Positions 1-12,200 of a stretch of DNA of 64,000 nt are shown one piece after another. The stretch spans positions 7,440,001-7,504,000 of the forward strand of contig NC_016132.3 of assembly GCF_000005505.3 (NCBI RefSeq), in the 5' to 3' direction. Made by a program: the position numbers and the translations under genes. The notes under the pieces were generated by a model. The model did not search any database and was not told the origin of the DNA. It saw only the letters and a list, made by a program, of their open reading frames with translations. This DNA is from Brachypodium distachyon (lineage: Eukaryota; Streptophyta; Magnoliopsida; Poales; Poaceae). Every line of letters starts with the position of its first letter. Positions within the stretch are counted from its first letter, which is position 1.

Positions 1-1847
1 ACCATATAACTTACTCCCCTTGATAAACTTTCACGATTACCATTACAACAAATGAAAGTTTAGGGATCTCTAATGCAATTAGCTCATCCATCAAATGCGT
101 GACGTGTACAGGCAACCGCTGGTCTTAATTTATTATGCTTCTTGATTGCAAATACGTGGGTCTTTTTTGCCCTTACTAAATGCATCCATTAACTATACAT
201 TTTTCAACTCCATTATCTACAAGACGGGCTATCTTAGTCAAGGTAAACGTACCCTTCCACCAAATTCCTCAGTGCTTGCTAAAAGCTTTCCACATTTTCA
301 CGCCGGAATATTTGACAGTATAAAGTCACATCAGTATTACATAGAAAATCAGTAAGACATCCCAAGTATGGTCAATATCTATGGTCTCATTTCTCTCTAT
401 CGCTATACACTTGCAGCATTGTGATACCTAAGCTTGTTTATTTATCTTTCACTCTAGCTTTCGCTGTTTCAAGACATTCTTAGTCATCATCTGAGTTCAT
501 GCCTGATACTGCAAATCATTGATCAGATATATTCACATGCTCAATTGATCATTTTGCTGTCCTGTTGTACCATGGAAAGCGAATAAACTGGAGTTCTTTT
601 TCTTTCCTTTACATTCTGTGAGGCGGTGCATGTCAGGCATATATCACTTTGGTTCTGTTTTAGGCATTGTCCAAACTTCAATGATAGTCATCAAGCTTGT
701 CATGATAGAATCCTCACAGTTTGAATTTGAAAGGTTATTTTTACAATATCTTAAACTTTCCTTCTCAAACAAACGGAGTGGGAACCAGCTGTTTGCATTA
801 GGCTTCTTTGACAGAGGTATACTGGTGTTTGTTTTCTCTCCACACCTAATACTGGGTCCATTTTATGATAGCTGGGTCCGCATATCAGTGTGAAAAAAAG
901 TTTCGCAAGATGCGGCAGTGGCGACTATTTTCTTGAGTAACCTTATGCGAGTTGGGCAAGAAAAATATGGCAAAGTGTAGTTAGGCTTTGAACCAACGTG
1001 CGCCTTGAAAACTTACCCGTTTAAATATGGCTATTTTTCATAAGTCATCATCTAATACTCCGTACTCTTTTAAATCGGATCTTATCTGCTCCTGTACTTA
1101 TGATGCCCTTTTTGGCACAGTATCTGCTGCCATCATGCATTCATGCATATCACATGACTCTCAAATATTCTTATGATTTCAGAGCATGTTGTACTGACTC
1201 ACTGTGTCTCGGAAACTAAATTCTAAACTGAGAGAACGAGCTTTTCTCAAATTTGAGGGCTTTCTGGTCGACTGTACAGGCACGAGAGAAAGCTTACCTT
1301 CAATTGCTTTTCAAGTTTTCATTGTCTTGTAGAAAGTATTTGGAATTCTGATTGTCAGGTTTGATTGATGGTTTTTAGGAGCTTTAGCGTCCACAGGGCA
1401 TGATTGGTGGTGTAATTGCTCTATATTCCTTGCTGCCATTTATCGGTGTTTATCTGCTGCTTTCCTTACTACATTTAGTCATTTACATAACATATCAATA
1501 ACCAGGAAAGGTTATTCCTCGTTGACTATACCTGCTGTCATCGATGTGGCTTATATGTTTTTCGCACTCCTAAGGTTTAGCTTTTGTGCCGTCTACTTGT
1601 CTTCTTGCTCTTGTATTGAATGCTAAGGATCTGTTTAGAGGGGTGTCATCTTCTCAAAGCAGTCTGGAAGCTGCAACACGTGCCTGGACCTATTGGAGTT
1701 TTTCTTTTATAATTTTGGGTTTGTTTAAACACACAAGGGCTTTAGTTTCTACCCCCTCATTTCGGCATAGGGGGCCGCAACGCATCCCTAGGTTGAATAT
1801 TTAACTAATGTAACATGGTTCTTATCTCACAAAAATTATACCATTAG
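1..1847. other. no gene recognised
   Basis: AT-rich sequence with only short, frame-interrupted ORFs. None of them resembles a family I know. It could be introns of a plus-strand gene whose end lies at 1848-2362, but I could not find further convincing exons. Confidence 0.4.
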
Positions 1848-2362
1848 AAAATAGAACATTTGAAGTTTCTAATCATATGGTTGCTGTGGTTGTATATGAT
1901 CGTGGGAGATGGAAGCCAGTTTTGACTCGTAAGTATGTTTAAAACAACCAACTGCTAAAACGGCGAAAGATTATAATTCGCTTGCCATGTTCGTTCCCAG
2001 TGTTATGAGTTGCAGTTAAGACTTAAGGGGTTGGTGGCGTATTTAGGTATTGAATGAAGTGCACTGGAGGTTCGAAACTATTTTGGAAGTAACACTTAGG
2101 TCCTGATGATTATTGTCCCCTGATACCCCAGCTACTAGTTTGCCTGAGATATATCCTTTTGACAGCTTCAAATCCTGAAAACTTTGCATGATCTGAAACA
2201 ATTAAGCTATCACTAGTTATATTCTACATGAGATAGGAACGCAAACGACGTTGCTAAGTATTTCTCATCTCTGTTGCAGGTTCATACGTGACGCACGAGA
2301 CAAACTACTTTGTGTATTTCTACATCGATTCTAAAGCCGTCTTGCTATTCAAATCTGGGTGA
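1848..2362 (+). CDS. possible last two exons of an unrecognised gene
   Basis: Two blocks look like exons of one plus-strand gene. Block one, 1848-1928, has an AG acceptor just before it and a strong GTAAGT donor after it, and encodes a piece around [19 protein letters not shown]. Block two, 2280-2362, follows a polypyrimidine-TTGCAG acceptor and ends at TGA. The split codon joins in frame (C plus GT, giving Arg), and the joined tail is rich in aromatic and aliphatic residues and ends in FKSG. I do not recognise the family and found no upstream exons. The two compatible phases could be coincidence. Confidence 0.3.
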
Positions 2363-4594
2363 TTGGTGCAGCTGATGCCGCCACTCTTCTTCTGCTTGTC
2401 TGCAACTGCGCTGGAAATCGAACATTTCTTGGAGCCTCCATGTTGGTGTGAGATTAGATCGTGTCTCTATTCTGCTAGATGTTGCTGGCGTTGTCTCATT
2501 GTAATATTGCCAGAAAAAAAATTGGACCAAAGATCATCACCAACAATGTAAAAACTCTGATCTGCTGACTAGTTGGTACCGTTACGAAAGAAGGTGAGAC
2601 GGCCACTTCAGTTGACGAAATTAAAAGATTGCGCTTTGCTCGTATGTTATTCGCGTGTTCATACTCCAAAACATGCACTATCTAGGCCGTATGAAAGGAA
2701 CCGTTTTACTTCGACTCTAAACTGATACAGTTGGCAGTGCACGCTGGGATATGATTGTTCTACTTTGTTCCGGTACATGATAGTACTGTATTGTCGATCT
2801 GGCCTCCTAGCTGTCATTCGACTTTCTTATCAGTCTATCTCCTCGTAAATTGAGTCCACCCACAACATTTCCGGTTTTTGCCACTTTTCCTTTCAGGTCA
2901 GCTCTCTCTCTATCTATTTACCGGATAAAGATCAGCCCAATAGTGCAGTGCGAAACCCTCTCCCACGATTCCACGAAGGACCAATCGATTTAGCAGAGAG
3001 TTAGCAGCAAATCCCAACCTTTTTCTTGCTTGACGCGGTGCTTCCTGGTCGCGGTGTCGTGAGTGAGGGCATGTATATCAGCAGTTGCAGGACGGTGACG
3101 TCCGATCGCTGGAGCCGTTTTGATTTTTTGATTCCATGGTTCATTGCTGCCCGCTTGCGTGGGTAGAAAAGGTTCGCGGACAGCCACGACGCCGTGCGAC
3201 CTAACCTGCGTACGTAGCTCTGACACGCGACGTGTCACGTGTTCGCAGGCCCGCTGTGATGGCCGAATACGATGGACCAACTTGCCACGGCCCCCTGATA
3301 CGGTCAAGCGACCGACCAGCAACAAGGGTTGGAGAACCGGATGTCCAGAAAACAGCGTGCACATCTTCTCGTGCTTGCACTAATTGGCACGCCTGCGCGC
3401 CTGCTCGCTCGCATGCGTCGGTGCCCTTGTTAAAGGCTTTGAGCTACGTTTTACGGGGATAAAACGAAACGATGATTCAGAGCGGAGATGGTATCAACGC
3501 AAATGCGTTCGCAAACAAGTTCCATACATACAAGGGTTTCCTTCCGGTGCAAGATATTTGTCGACCTAGCCTCCTACGACTAACGCAAGGTATAGCTTGC
3601 TAGGGTAGCTAGCCATCATGTGAGCACAAGCTGTCGATCGATTTTCTTAAGTGCTCTAGCAATCTATCTTCCCGTTAATTGAGTATAGCCCTCCGCGCGT
3701 ATAGACGCATCAAGCCACCCCACGTCCACTTATTTCATTTTGTGATATCGAAACTTGCAAAGTTACTAATTTCTGGTCAAGTTTCTGTGGTGAACTGGTG
3801 ATACGCGCGAACGTACTGCACGAAATATCCTTGCCACGCAGGCACATGATGACGTCCGATCGATCGACTCGACTTCCATTCCATGCGATGCATGCCGCTC
3901 CGCACGGCAACCGCGCACCAAATTAACACGAATCAATTAAATTAATCGGGGCCAAGAATCTCGTGGCGTCGCGCGGCACGTTTCGATGCAAACGAATCAA
4001 AAGCAGCTAGCAGCGGCTGAGCGGCGCGCCGCAGGACCTCACTGACGGCAGATGGCTCACCGTGTCGCTGGAGCGGAGATGATAGGGATCACGGGTGACT
4101 TTGCCTCTGCATCTGAGCTTAATTTGTTTGGGGAATAAACCGAATAAGACAGGGGTAGAAGCTACTAGCAGGGAGATGCATATTTAGGGAAAGGAAAGCT
4201 GCGAATTCATCCATTATTACGAGTGATAGATCATTAAGCGGAATACAAGCAAAAGGTAGTACAAGCCCTGCTCCACACGGAGTAAAACATCTGGAAACAC
4301 GAACGATAGTAGTAGAACAGGGCATCCAGCCCGCACACACACACAAGCCGAGAACAGGCAGTAATAAGCCAAGCCACCGCCGCCCTTTTCTTCCATCGAT
4401 CTCTCCGGCGTAAGATGAAGCTATCATTGAATTAGCCGCCGCGGCCGGCAACTGTCGAGACGAGAGAGCGCGCGCGGGAACGTCGGTAGCGGCAGACCAC
4501 AACAAACCTCCTTCCATCGTCCCATCTGATCTCCCGGATACTCATGGCGCGCGCTGGACGAGAGTAGAGGTCGAGGTCCGCATGGGGGGCCCTC
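2363..4594. other. intergenic; probable LEA 3' UTR at its right end
   Basis: Overlapping ORFs on both strands at 2990-3570 and 4119-4517 look like chance frames: GC-rich, with no motif or consistent codon pattern. The last few hundred bases before 4594 should contain the 3' UTR of the minus-strand LEA gene. Nothing else is recognisable. Confidence 0.4.
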
Positions 4595-4879
4595 TCAAGC
4601 CCGGGCGTAGGTGCGGCCGAGGTGGGCGGCGCGGAGGTCGGCGGGGTCGGCGGAGGCGGCGCGGTTGGCCGGGCGGTAGTGGCCCGTCACGGGGTCGGGG
4701 ACCCACGAGGCGTCGGCGCCGGCGGCATCCTTGCCCTCGCCCGCCGCCTTCCCGTCCGCCGCCGCCGCGCGCCTCATCGCCCCGGACGCCGCCGCCGCCG
4801 CGTAGCTTCTGGTGGACGGGGCCAGCAGCTGGGCCAGCGCGCGGGCAGCAGCCGAGGAACCGGAGAGAGCGAGAGCCAT
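4595..4879 (-). CDS. LEA_3 / SAG21-type late embryogenesis abundant protein
   Basis: A 94-residue protein. The N-terminus is rich in Ala, Ser and Arg without acidic residues (MALALSGSSAAARALAQL...), resembling an organelle presequence. The C-terminal half carries the LEA_3 hallmark: a Trp-Val-Pro-Asp-Pro-x-Thr-Gly-x-Tyr-x-Pro segment at about residues 58-70, followed by a short Ala/Asp-rich stretch and a terminal LRAAHLGRTY. Plant LEA_3 proteins are small (about 90-110 residues), stress-induced and often mitochondrial (Arabidopsis SAG21/AtLEA5), so the length fits. The start at 4879 is supported by a TATA box about 115 bp upstream and by the presequence-like start. No intron is needed, although some family members have one. 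The role in drought or oxidative stress is from family knowledge. The opposite strand is also open because of high GC, but that is a shadow. Confidence 0.85.
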   Translation of the reverse strand: MALALSGSSAAARALAQLLAPSTRSYAAAAASGAMRRAAAADGKAAGEGKDAAGADASWVPDPVTGHYRPANRAASADPADLRAAHLGRTYARA

Positions 4880-4991
4880 CGGATTGATCTGTGTGTTTTG
4901 ATCGGATGGCTGGTGGCGCTCCGGCTCTCTGCTGCTGCTCCAACGTGGGTTGCTGGTGTGAGGGGACGAGAGAGGCGAGAGGGCGCCGCCG

Positions 4992-4999
4992 CATATAAA
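4992..4999 (-). promoter_or_regulatory. TATA box of the LEA_3 gene
   Basis: On the minus strand the sequence reads CTTTATATGC, a good TATA box. It lies about 115 bp upstream of the LEA start codon, implying a transcription start near 4963 and a leader of about 85 nt. Confidence 0.65.
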
Positions 5000-6700
5000 G
5001 AAGCGGGAGGGGCAAGGATGGTAAATTAAACGGGCAGGGCAGGGCAGGCGCGGCGAACCGGCACGTGCCGACGCAGGAAATGGCGCCGCGGGTTCGTCGC
5101 TTCCTTCCTCGTTCGTTGCCGACTTGTTTGATATTTTTTTTTTGTTTACTCGTGGTGGCGTCGGCGCCTTGATATTTTTGTTTACTCGTCGCGTGCTGCT
5201 GGCTGGCCCCGGTAGCGAGCGTAGGGTCGCGCGCGGCTAGCAGAGTTGATTGCCTTTTTACGTTTCGTCGTGTTTCGTTTTATGAACGACGAAGTTGCCT
5301 TTGCTCTTCTTCGTTTGGTAGGGCCCAGGGTAAATGTAAGTCGTCGTGTGTACTAGGTAGTGACAATGATGCGGAAGTGGACCGTTGATTAGCTCATCCC
5401 ACCTCTAATTGCACTGTCTGGTCTCCAATAAGTTAAGTCTTGTACAGACAGACAGACGACCACCACCATACCAGAGCAATGCTTTTTTTTTTTTATGATG
5501 AGTGCCAGGAAAAATACAGTAGGGTTGGATGACGATAAACTGGACCAGCGACACACGTGATCGTTCAAACGTAAAGGCACCCGCTCTTGAATCTCGATGC
5601 ACTACAACCGTGGAGGCACATGGACAAGGGACGAGCTATAGAGTCTACGCGTCGCCCCCGGAGGAACGTGGCTCGGATCACTCCCCGAGAAAGCGTTTGA
5701 GATGGGGTTCGACCTTATCATGAGCCCGACGAGGAGGCGGCGGCGTCTGGGGTAGGCGGGGTCGGCAGCGCGGCGCTGCATCTGGACAGGTCGTATCCGG
5801 TGGCTGCGGTCGCCCGTCGCTAGCTTAATCGTTCGGACCCGGACGGCCGTGGCGCGCGCCGACAGCAACGGCAGCCCCGCGGAAAAGCGAAAAGGCAGAT
5901 TCGGACGCGACGATGCGGGGCCTGACGTGGTCGGCGTCTCGGTCGTCGCATTGCCAATGGCGTCGAGTGGAATTGTCAATACAGTAGGTTCATTAATAAG
6001 TAAATACTCCTGCGTTATACTCCATATTAAGACGTGTTTTTGGGTCTGCTCTTCGTGCATCAGGTCAGTTTTTTCTTTTACAGGTGCGTCCGGTCAAGTT
6101 TGGCCGTTTATTAGTAACCAAACAAAGAGGGCGCCTATTTACGGGAACGACACCATTGGAGTCATGTCAATCATACTTTGCGCGTCGACATCACCTACCT
6201 TCCATTCCTTCAATCATGGCAGGCAGAGCTGGATTTGTCAAATGAAACCCGATCGAATAGAATCATGCATCTGTCGTCATTCCGCACCAGCAGCAACACG
6301 AGCCCGACCAGCCTCGCAAGATCTCAGAATATCTTCTTGCCAGGGCAGCTAACGACAGGAAACACTGCAAATGCAACAACAGCCGTCTCATATTAACTAT
6401 AGCTGATTTAGTAGAACAGGATCAGCGCTTCCTAATGGGGAAAACTCAAAAGCAGCATCTCCCAACAGAAAAACAATAATAAATGTGCTCTGGAAGAGAG
6501 AAAGAGAAATCAACAAGAATCTTCCAAGGGACCGGGTGCTACATCAAGACAAAGCGGAGCATCCTTCTGGAGAAAAAGCTTAGAAACATGATACGCTCAG
6601 CAGTCATGATCAAGCATAATTCACATGCAAAATCTCAGCGTCATCAGTAAAAGAGTTCTAATAAATACGCACGTAGCATGACAGACAAACAGGAGCCAGT
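5000..6700. other. intergenic, no gene recognised
   Basis: Upstream region of the LEA gene. ORFs at 5602-6060 (minus) and 5849-6352 (plus) overlap each other and match nothing I know. No repeat boundaries were seen. Confidence 0.4.
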
Positions 6701-6950
6701 CTGCCGAATAAACGGGGCTGGAATTTCAGAATACACTACTTGTATGGTCTCCCGAAAGTACAACTACAGATCATGAAGCTACTGGTGTTAACTGCAGATC
6801 GCTCCTTAATGCACAAAGTCCTCTTATTGACCTGAAAAATGTGGTGAATTCAGAAAACGCAGCTTGGTGCCGATTTCGAATTGGTCCAGTTTTTAGAAAT
6901 ACAGCTGAAAGATTGCATGAATGCTAACCGAGCTGTATGTTTTTCTAGCA

Positions 6951-7295
6951 TCACAACAGTTTCACTCCAGCCTCTCTGACGGAGTCTATAACAGCCCTGA
7001 CTTTGCCATGGTACTTCTGCTCTCTCTTCATGTGGATGGACACAGCAGGTATTCCCTTAAGCAGCATGCGCTCGCCGAGCAGCTTCCCAATCTTTGCGGC
7101 AGCAGCGACGTCACGGGTCGACTCCAGGTCCGGTCTAAGCAGCTTTTCCTGTGAGCTTGCAGAGCACGCAACGGTTGCTGTTGGGGTATGGATGACCTGC
7201 GCGGATACATACTTGTTCGAGAAATGCATCCTCAGAAGGTAGGGCTTGAGATAACTGACGATTCTAGCTGCCCTGTCAGGTGGAGGGATCACCAT
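6951..7295 (-). CDS. ribosomal protein L18 (uL18/L5e family), probably organellar
   Basis: A complete 114-residue protein starting MVIPPPDRAARIVSYLKPYLL and ending VIDSVREAGVKLL. The uL18 fold is indicated by the HTPTATVACSASSQEK strand-turn (about residues 36-51), the AAKIGKLLGER helix and the YHGKVRAVIDSVREAG end, the typical L18 C-terminus. It matches in length and character a 114-residue plant L18p/L5e protein I recall from Arabidopsis, thought to serve a mitochondrial-type ribosome, where L18 binds 5S rRNA or its site in the central protuberance. The whole coding region is one exon. A 3' splice site lies 14 nt upstream (CT at 7310-7311 on plus), and the probable upstream leader exon puts an in-frame TGA before the ATG, which supports this start. 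It is divergent from PRL1. Confidence 0.85.
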   Translation of the reverse strand: MVIPPPDRAARIVSYLKPYLLRMHFSNKYVSAQVIHTPTATVACSASSQEKLLRPDLESTRDVAAAAKIGKLLGERMLLKGIPAVSIHMKREQKYHGKVRAVIDSVREAGVKLL

Positions 7296-9090
7296 CGTTG
7301 CGGGTTTCTCTGCTCCAAGGCAATAACCAAAATATTTGTTAGTTGACGATGTGGATACATTTCAATAATCAATCAGAACCCTGTGCACATAGTGACAAAG
7401 CAAAAATGTGCAAACCAGTTCTGAATAATTAGCAGTTGATGTTCAAAACCAGGATACAAAGATTACCGCGAAATACAGTATTTAGGGAAATGCTAAACAA
7501 GGCATACAATAAATTATTGCCAGTGGTCTAGACAAGAGGGACAATACATGACATGTGATGATCTTAAAAAAGAGAAGCAAATCAATATCGATATATTTAA
7601 TTAAAGCAGTTCTCTGCAAAGTAGATAACCTGATATCTTTAGTTCTATAAAGAAACCATCTGGTGACGATAATCCGTTCACTTTGGAGTCAAACCGACGG
7701 TCAGATTTTCTATTAAGAACAACTATGCTGCTGCTCATCACAACTAAAAAAATTGTTTTGCAAAATTACCCCGACCTACTGTGGATTTTGCAGATATGCC
7801 AAGCAACACCTGAATTCGACTAAGTATTTAGTTTTGTAAACTTGATGTGCGGTTTTTTAATCCATAGCAATGCACAGGTTTGTTCGAAGTTGAATCTAGA
7901 ATTTGGTTTTGCAATCGCACCATTGTGTAAAGTTGTATCAAGAAACTCCCTTCACCTTTTGCTTATACATGCTAGCTAATAAGTAACAAATCCTGATACA
8001 AGAAGTTGCATCAGGAAACTCCATTGACCTTATGCTTATACAGTTGCAATCCGCCAGGGTTTGTTTCGTTTGAGCCCAAAGTTAACCATATCAGAAAGTT
8101 TGACTAGCCAAAATATCAGTAAGGTTTTGGTTGCACATGTTTTGGGTTATGTTTGACAGAAAATCCAATGGGAGTTGTAAAAAATCAAAGGGGCATCCGC
8201 ATGCCGAAAAAAGTCATCATGACAAAAAAGTTGATATGCTTATTTGGGCATAAACCAAACATACCCTAAATCATGTGTCCATGAGAAAAGTTCCTAGTTG
8301 ATATGTTCTGAACATAATACCACAGCAGAAACTTAATTGACATAAAGAACCTTAGCAAATACAGTTGCCAGCCTCAGCATCAGAATACTTGGGAGTTAGG
8401 ACACCATCAACCCAAAAGCAGAATTTAGCATATTCAACAAGGGGAAGCTTAATCTGATTGTCTTTTACGCATAACAGAACAGTTTGACAGTGGTCAACTT
8501 CAGCAAGATGAATAGGATATTATACCATGAAATCCATATTTCATCTAAATTTCCAGAGTGGCAATACATATTGATGAAAAAAAGGAATATGGTCTGTATG
8601 CATGGTGCAATAACAGAGCGATTTGTCTCGTTTCAGAGTGCTCCAAGTGCACTGAAGCAGGAATAAGAACTGGGAAGGATCCAATAGCAGGACAGAGCAT
8701 CAGGCCCTTTCTATATATTTCATGTTATACCAGTGTATCTGTGTATGCAGCGATCCAAGGGCGGAGGACCGCCCTACCTTGATTTTTGCCTCAGCTACGA
8801 ATTGGGGAAGATTAAGGAGATGCAACGGGAAGCTAAAGGGCGGGATCTGTTCGTGGGGTGATGGGAGGAGAAACGGTCGGGAACGATAGAATTGAAGGGG
8901 AGATAGATACCTGCGGTGGAGGCGCTCGCACGAGGAGGAAGACGAGCGACGGAGCGAGGGGACTGGGGCGCTCGGCAGCGGGACGGGGAGGGAGGGGGTG
9001 GCGGCGCTCGCTCGAGGAGGAAGACGAGCGACGGGGTTGGGCTGTCGGGGCGCTCGGCAGCGAGATGGGCCAAGGGAGGGAAGGTTGCTA
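7296..9090 (-). other. spliced 5' leader of the L18 gene
   Basis: On the minus strand, a likely donor (GCAG then GTATCT) ends a first leader exon at 8911. A second donor (CAAG then GTAGGG) ends a leader exon at 8778. The acceptor at 7310 opens the coding exon. The 1.5 kb between is AT-rich intron with no coding potential. Whether 8778-8911 is one exon or two is not resolved; transcript data would decide. Confidence 0.5.
8921..9075. repeat. two-copy 82-bp direct tandem repeat
   Basis: A GC-rich unit beginning GGCGCTCGC and containing GAGGAGGAAGACGAGCGACGG recurs 82 bp later (8921 and 9003). Both copies end near GGGGCGCTCGGCAGCG. It lies within the L18 leader or promoter. Confidence 0.75.
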
Positions 9091-9284
9091 AGCAAAGCAA
9101 AAATATGGGCATGTATTTTTTTTTTTGCGCACAAATGGGCTTGGGCTTGTATTTCCGGTCGGGGCCCAGTTCATTTCTTTATCCCGGCCCACATCGCGAA
9201 CCGTCTCCACAGCGGGACGGGACAACAAGACAAAGGGAAGGAGAAGGGAGAGGCGAGCTGTCTCGGAGATCGAAGGCGGCGGCT
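9076..9284. promoter_or_regulatory. short divergent promoter between L18 and PRL1
   Basis: The first leader exon of L18 (minus) and the PRL1 start codon at 9285 (plus) are separated by about 200-300 bp. The spacer is GC-rich with no obvious TATA on either side, as is common for housekeeping head-to-head pairs. Transcription starts are inferred, not seen. Confidence 0.5.
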
Positions 9285-12200
9285 ATGGAGATGTCGATGG
9301 CGGCGGGCGGTGAGCCGGTGGAGCCGCAGTCGCTGAAGAAGCTGAGCCTGAAGTCGCTCAAGCGCTCCCTTGACCTTTTCGCGCCGACGCACTCCCTCCT
9401 GTTCTCCCCCGACGCCGAGAGGTAAGCCAGCTCGCTCGCGTCCCGTCCTTAAGCCCCCAAACCCTAGACCCTTGGTGCTAACTGCTTATCTTTACTTGCT
9501 CTCCTCATTGCCGGTGGCAGCAAACGGATTCGAGTCAGCTGCAAGGTTCGTGGCTTAGTCTCGGTTCTCTACTGGTTGGATTCCTTCTTTTGTTTGCAAG
9601 CTATAAGGCCTTAAATTTTGTGGCTGGGTGCTTTCTTGCAGGTGAATGCGGAGTATGGTGCGGTCAAGAACCTGCCGACCGATCAGGGACGAGCTCAGGG
9701 GAAGGGTGCTGTGGCACCTTCCACCACGTTGGCGCTTCCAGGTAAATTGTGCTGTCGTTTTTTAGACAAAAGCTCCTGCTGCTTTTCACAACAATGAAAA
9801 AATTGAAGACTCTCTAAAAATGATAATGAAGACTAAATCTCCTGTCATTTGGAAACGATCGATTAGCTAGAGCGGGCTTTCTTGCTTGCAAGTGATTAAC
9901 CCTAATGAAAAGAAATAGCGGAGATTTAAGGAACATGTGCAGTGGTTAGAATGCTAGCAAATTCAATTGTATATTGTGTACAGAATGCTGAAATCGGCAC
10001 ATATGGCAATTATAGCAGGATGTTTTCTGGCAATTGCGCTGTGTTTATCTTTTTCTCATACAGACAGATATTTGTTTTGTAGATTTTGGAGGTTTCCTAT
10101 ATTTTCTTTCATTTCTTGGTTAATCTTTTGATATGGGTACCATAAGCACACATTTTGTCATGTCTGATACCAGCATAACTACACGAGCTTTCCTTGTTCT
10201 CTTATACTGCAACATTTGTTCTCTGTAATTACACATTACATAGGAGGAAATCAAACAGAGGGGAGAAAGTTAGGATACTGAGTACTATGTATTGTTACAT
10301 TGGAATTCATGGAAGAAGCCAAAGCTGGAAGTTAAATTGTAGTATAGTAATCTTATCTCTGCACATTAATCCGATGGAACTGATTGATTTACTTCAGGGT
10401 TGGTTATAACATCACTTGACTAGTTGAGAAAATGTTTACTGGCTATGATTTTCCATCTTACTTTGTAAGAAAGCCATTTTAAACAAATACTGGCTAAACT
10501 GAATGGTGCGAACCTCAACATTTAGTATATTTGAGCTCACAGTTATCTTTGTCAGGCACACAGGACAACAAAGATTCTCGCAGGGAAGGCACTAGTAATG
10601 CCATCATCCCTGCACCAGTTATGCTTCCTAAAGCACCGTAAGTGCATTCATATCGTCTTATCAGTTGTTAACTTGTTGCTGATTCTGTTCCTTTTAATTT
10701 TTTATTGCTACTAAATTTTCCTTTTTGATTTTCGTCAGTGACTCTGCAATACCAGGCAAAAATACAACAGTACTATCAATTCCTGGGTCATCTGACAGGT
10801 TTATTCACTTGCTTTTCCTTCTATTACCATCTGGCCTGTGTACAATATGCATGAATATAGTTTCTGATATTCTCTTAGCTGTGTCAACTGTGATAATTGT
10901 AACTATGCAGTTCTGGCTGGTACTTTGAACTGCTCATATGTTGCTGTCTCTTTCAGATTCTCAACATCTGCACTAATGGAAAGGTTACCTAGTAGATGGC
11001 CTAAACCTGCATGGCATGCTCCCTGGAAGAATTATCGGGTACTTCTTTTCTCATTTTAAGTGTTGCATTTTGTATAGTTTGCTATACTTGATAAGTTTGG
11101 TACCTCAGGGAAAAGTTCCTAGAATATCGTGGCCATTTTTTGGCTTGGGAAAAGAGTTTCATGCCGAGCTTGCATGCAATTCTAATATCCATACCCTGAA
11201 TTATTATACTGTTCAAAACCATTAAACCCTCAAACTCTTCTGCATGTGTGGAATTTGATTGATCTATGAGCGCATCTTATTTCTCACTACCAACAAAATG
11301 CATTATTTGTTCTCCAGAAATTGTGTTGATGTATATACACGTATGCAGGTAATCAGTGGTCACTTGGGATGGGTGCGATCTATAGCGTTTGATCCAGGGA
11401 ATGAATGGTTCTGTACTGGTTCTGCTGATAGGACAATAAAGGTGAGCCCTACAGCCTACTTTCATGGTCTGGAAAATTTAATTGAATTCATGTATGCATG
11501 CAAGCAGTTGATATCGCAACCTGTATCTCATCTCTCATAGCATAGTCCCTCAGGCACTAGGCTATCTTCCCCCTCTTATGCAATCGTACTTGAAACCAAC
11601 AATCCAATTGCACCAACATGTCACACTACTTCCATGTGTAGTTCACTTATTGATTCTCTTTTTTTAGGATATCACTTATTGATTCTCTGACTCTTGTCCT
11701 GTTGTAGATATGGGACCTTGCATCAGGGACTTTGAAGCTTACACTGACTGGTCATATTGAACAAGTTCGTGGTAAGTTGTTCTTGGTTTTGGGTAGCAAG
11801 GTCTCATCAGGCACTCAACACCCTTTTAATATGTTTGTTTTACCCCCATCAGAAAGTTTAGTAACTGTTGATTGTAATGTGTATTGATGTAGGACTTGCG
11901 GTCAGTCAGCGGCACACATATTTATTTTCTGCTGGTGATGACAAACAAGTAAAATGTTGGGATCTAGAACAAAACAAGGTTTGTTTTTATTATTTAATTA
12001 ATCACGTTCACTTGTTTGTATGTAGAATAATGACATTCTCGTCACATCTTGTTTGCATTGTCTGTTAAAGGTTATTCGTTCTTATCATGGGCATCTGAGT
12101 GGAGTTTACTGCCTAGCTCTCCATCCAACAATCGATGTCTTGCTGACAGGTGGTCGAGATTCAGTTTGTAGGGTATGAAATCACTTCTTACTGTTGCATA

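Noticed and set aside
4542..5029. Long overlapping ORFs on both strands around the LEA gene
   Set aside because: GC-rich shadows of the LEA_3 coding frame: Arg/Gly/Pro-rich with no motif.
5602..6352. Minus ORF of 152 codons and plus ORF of 167 codons
   Set aside because: They overlap each other, lack recognisable domains, and their composition is not gene-like.
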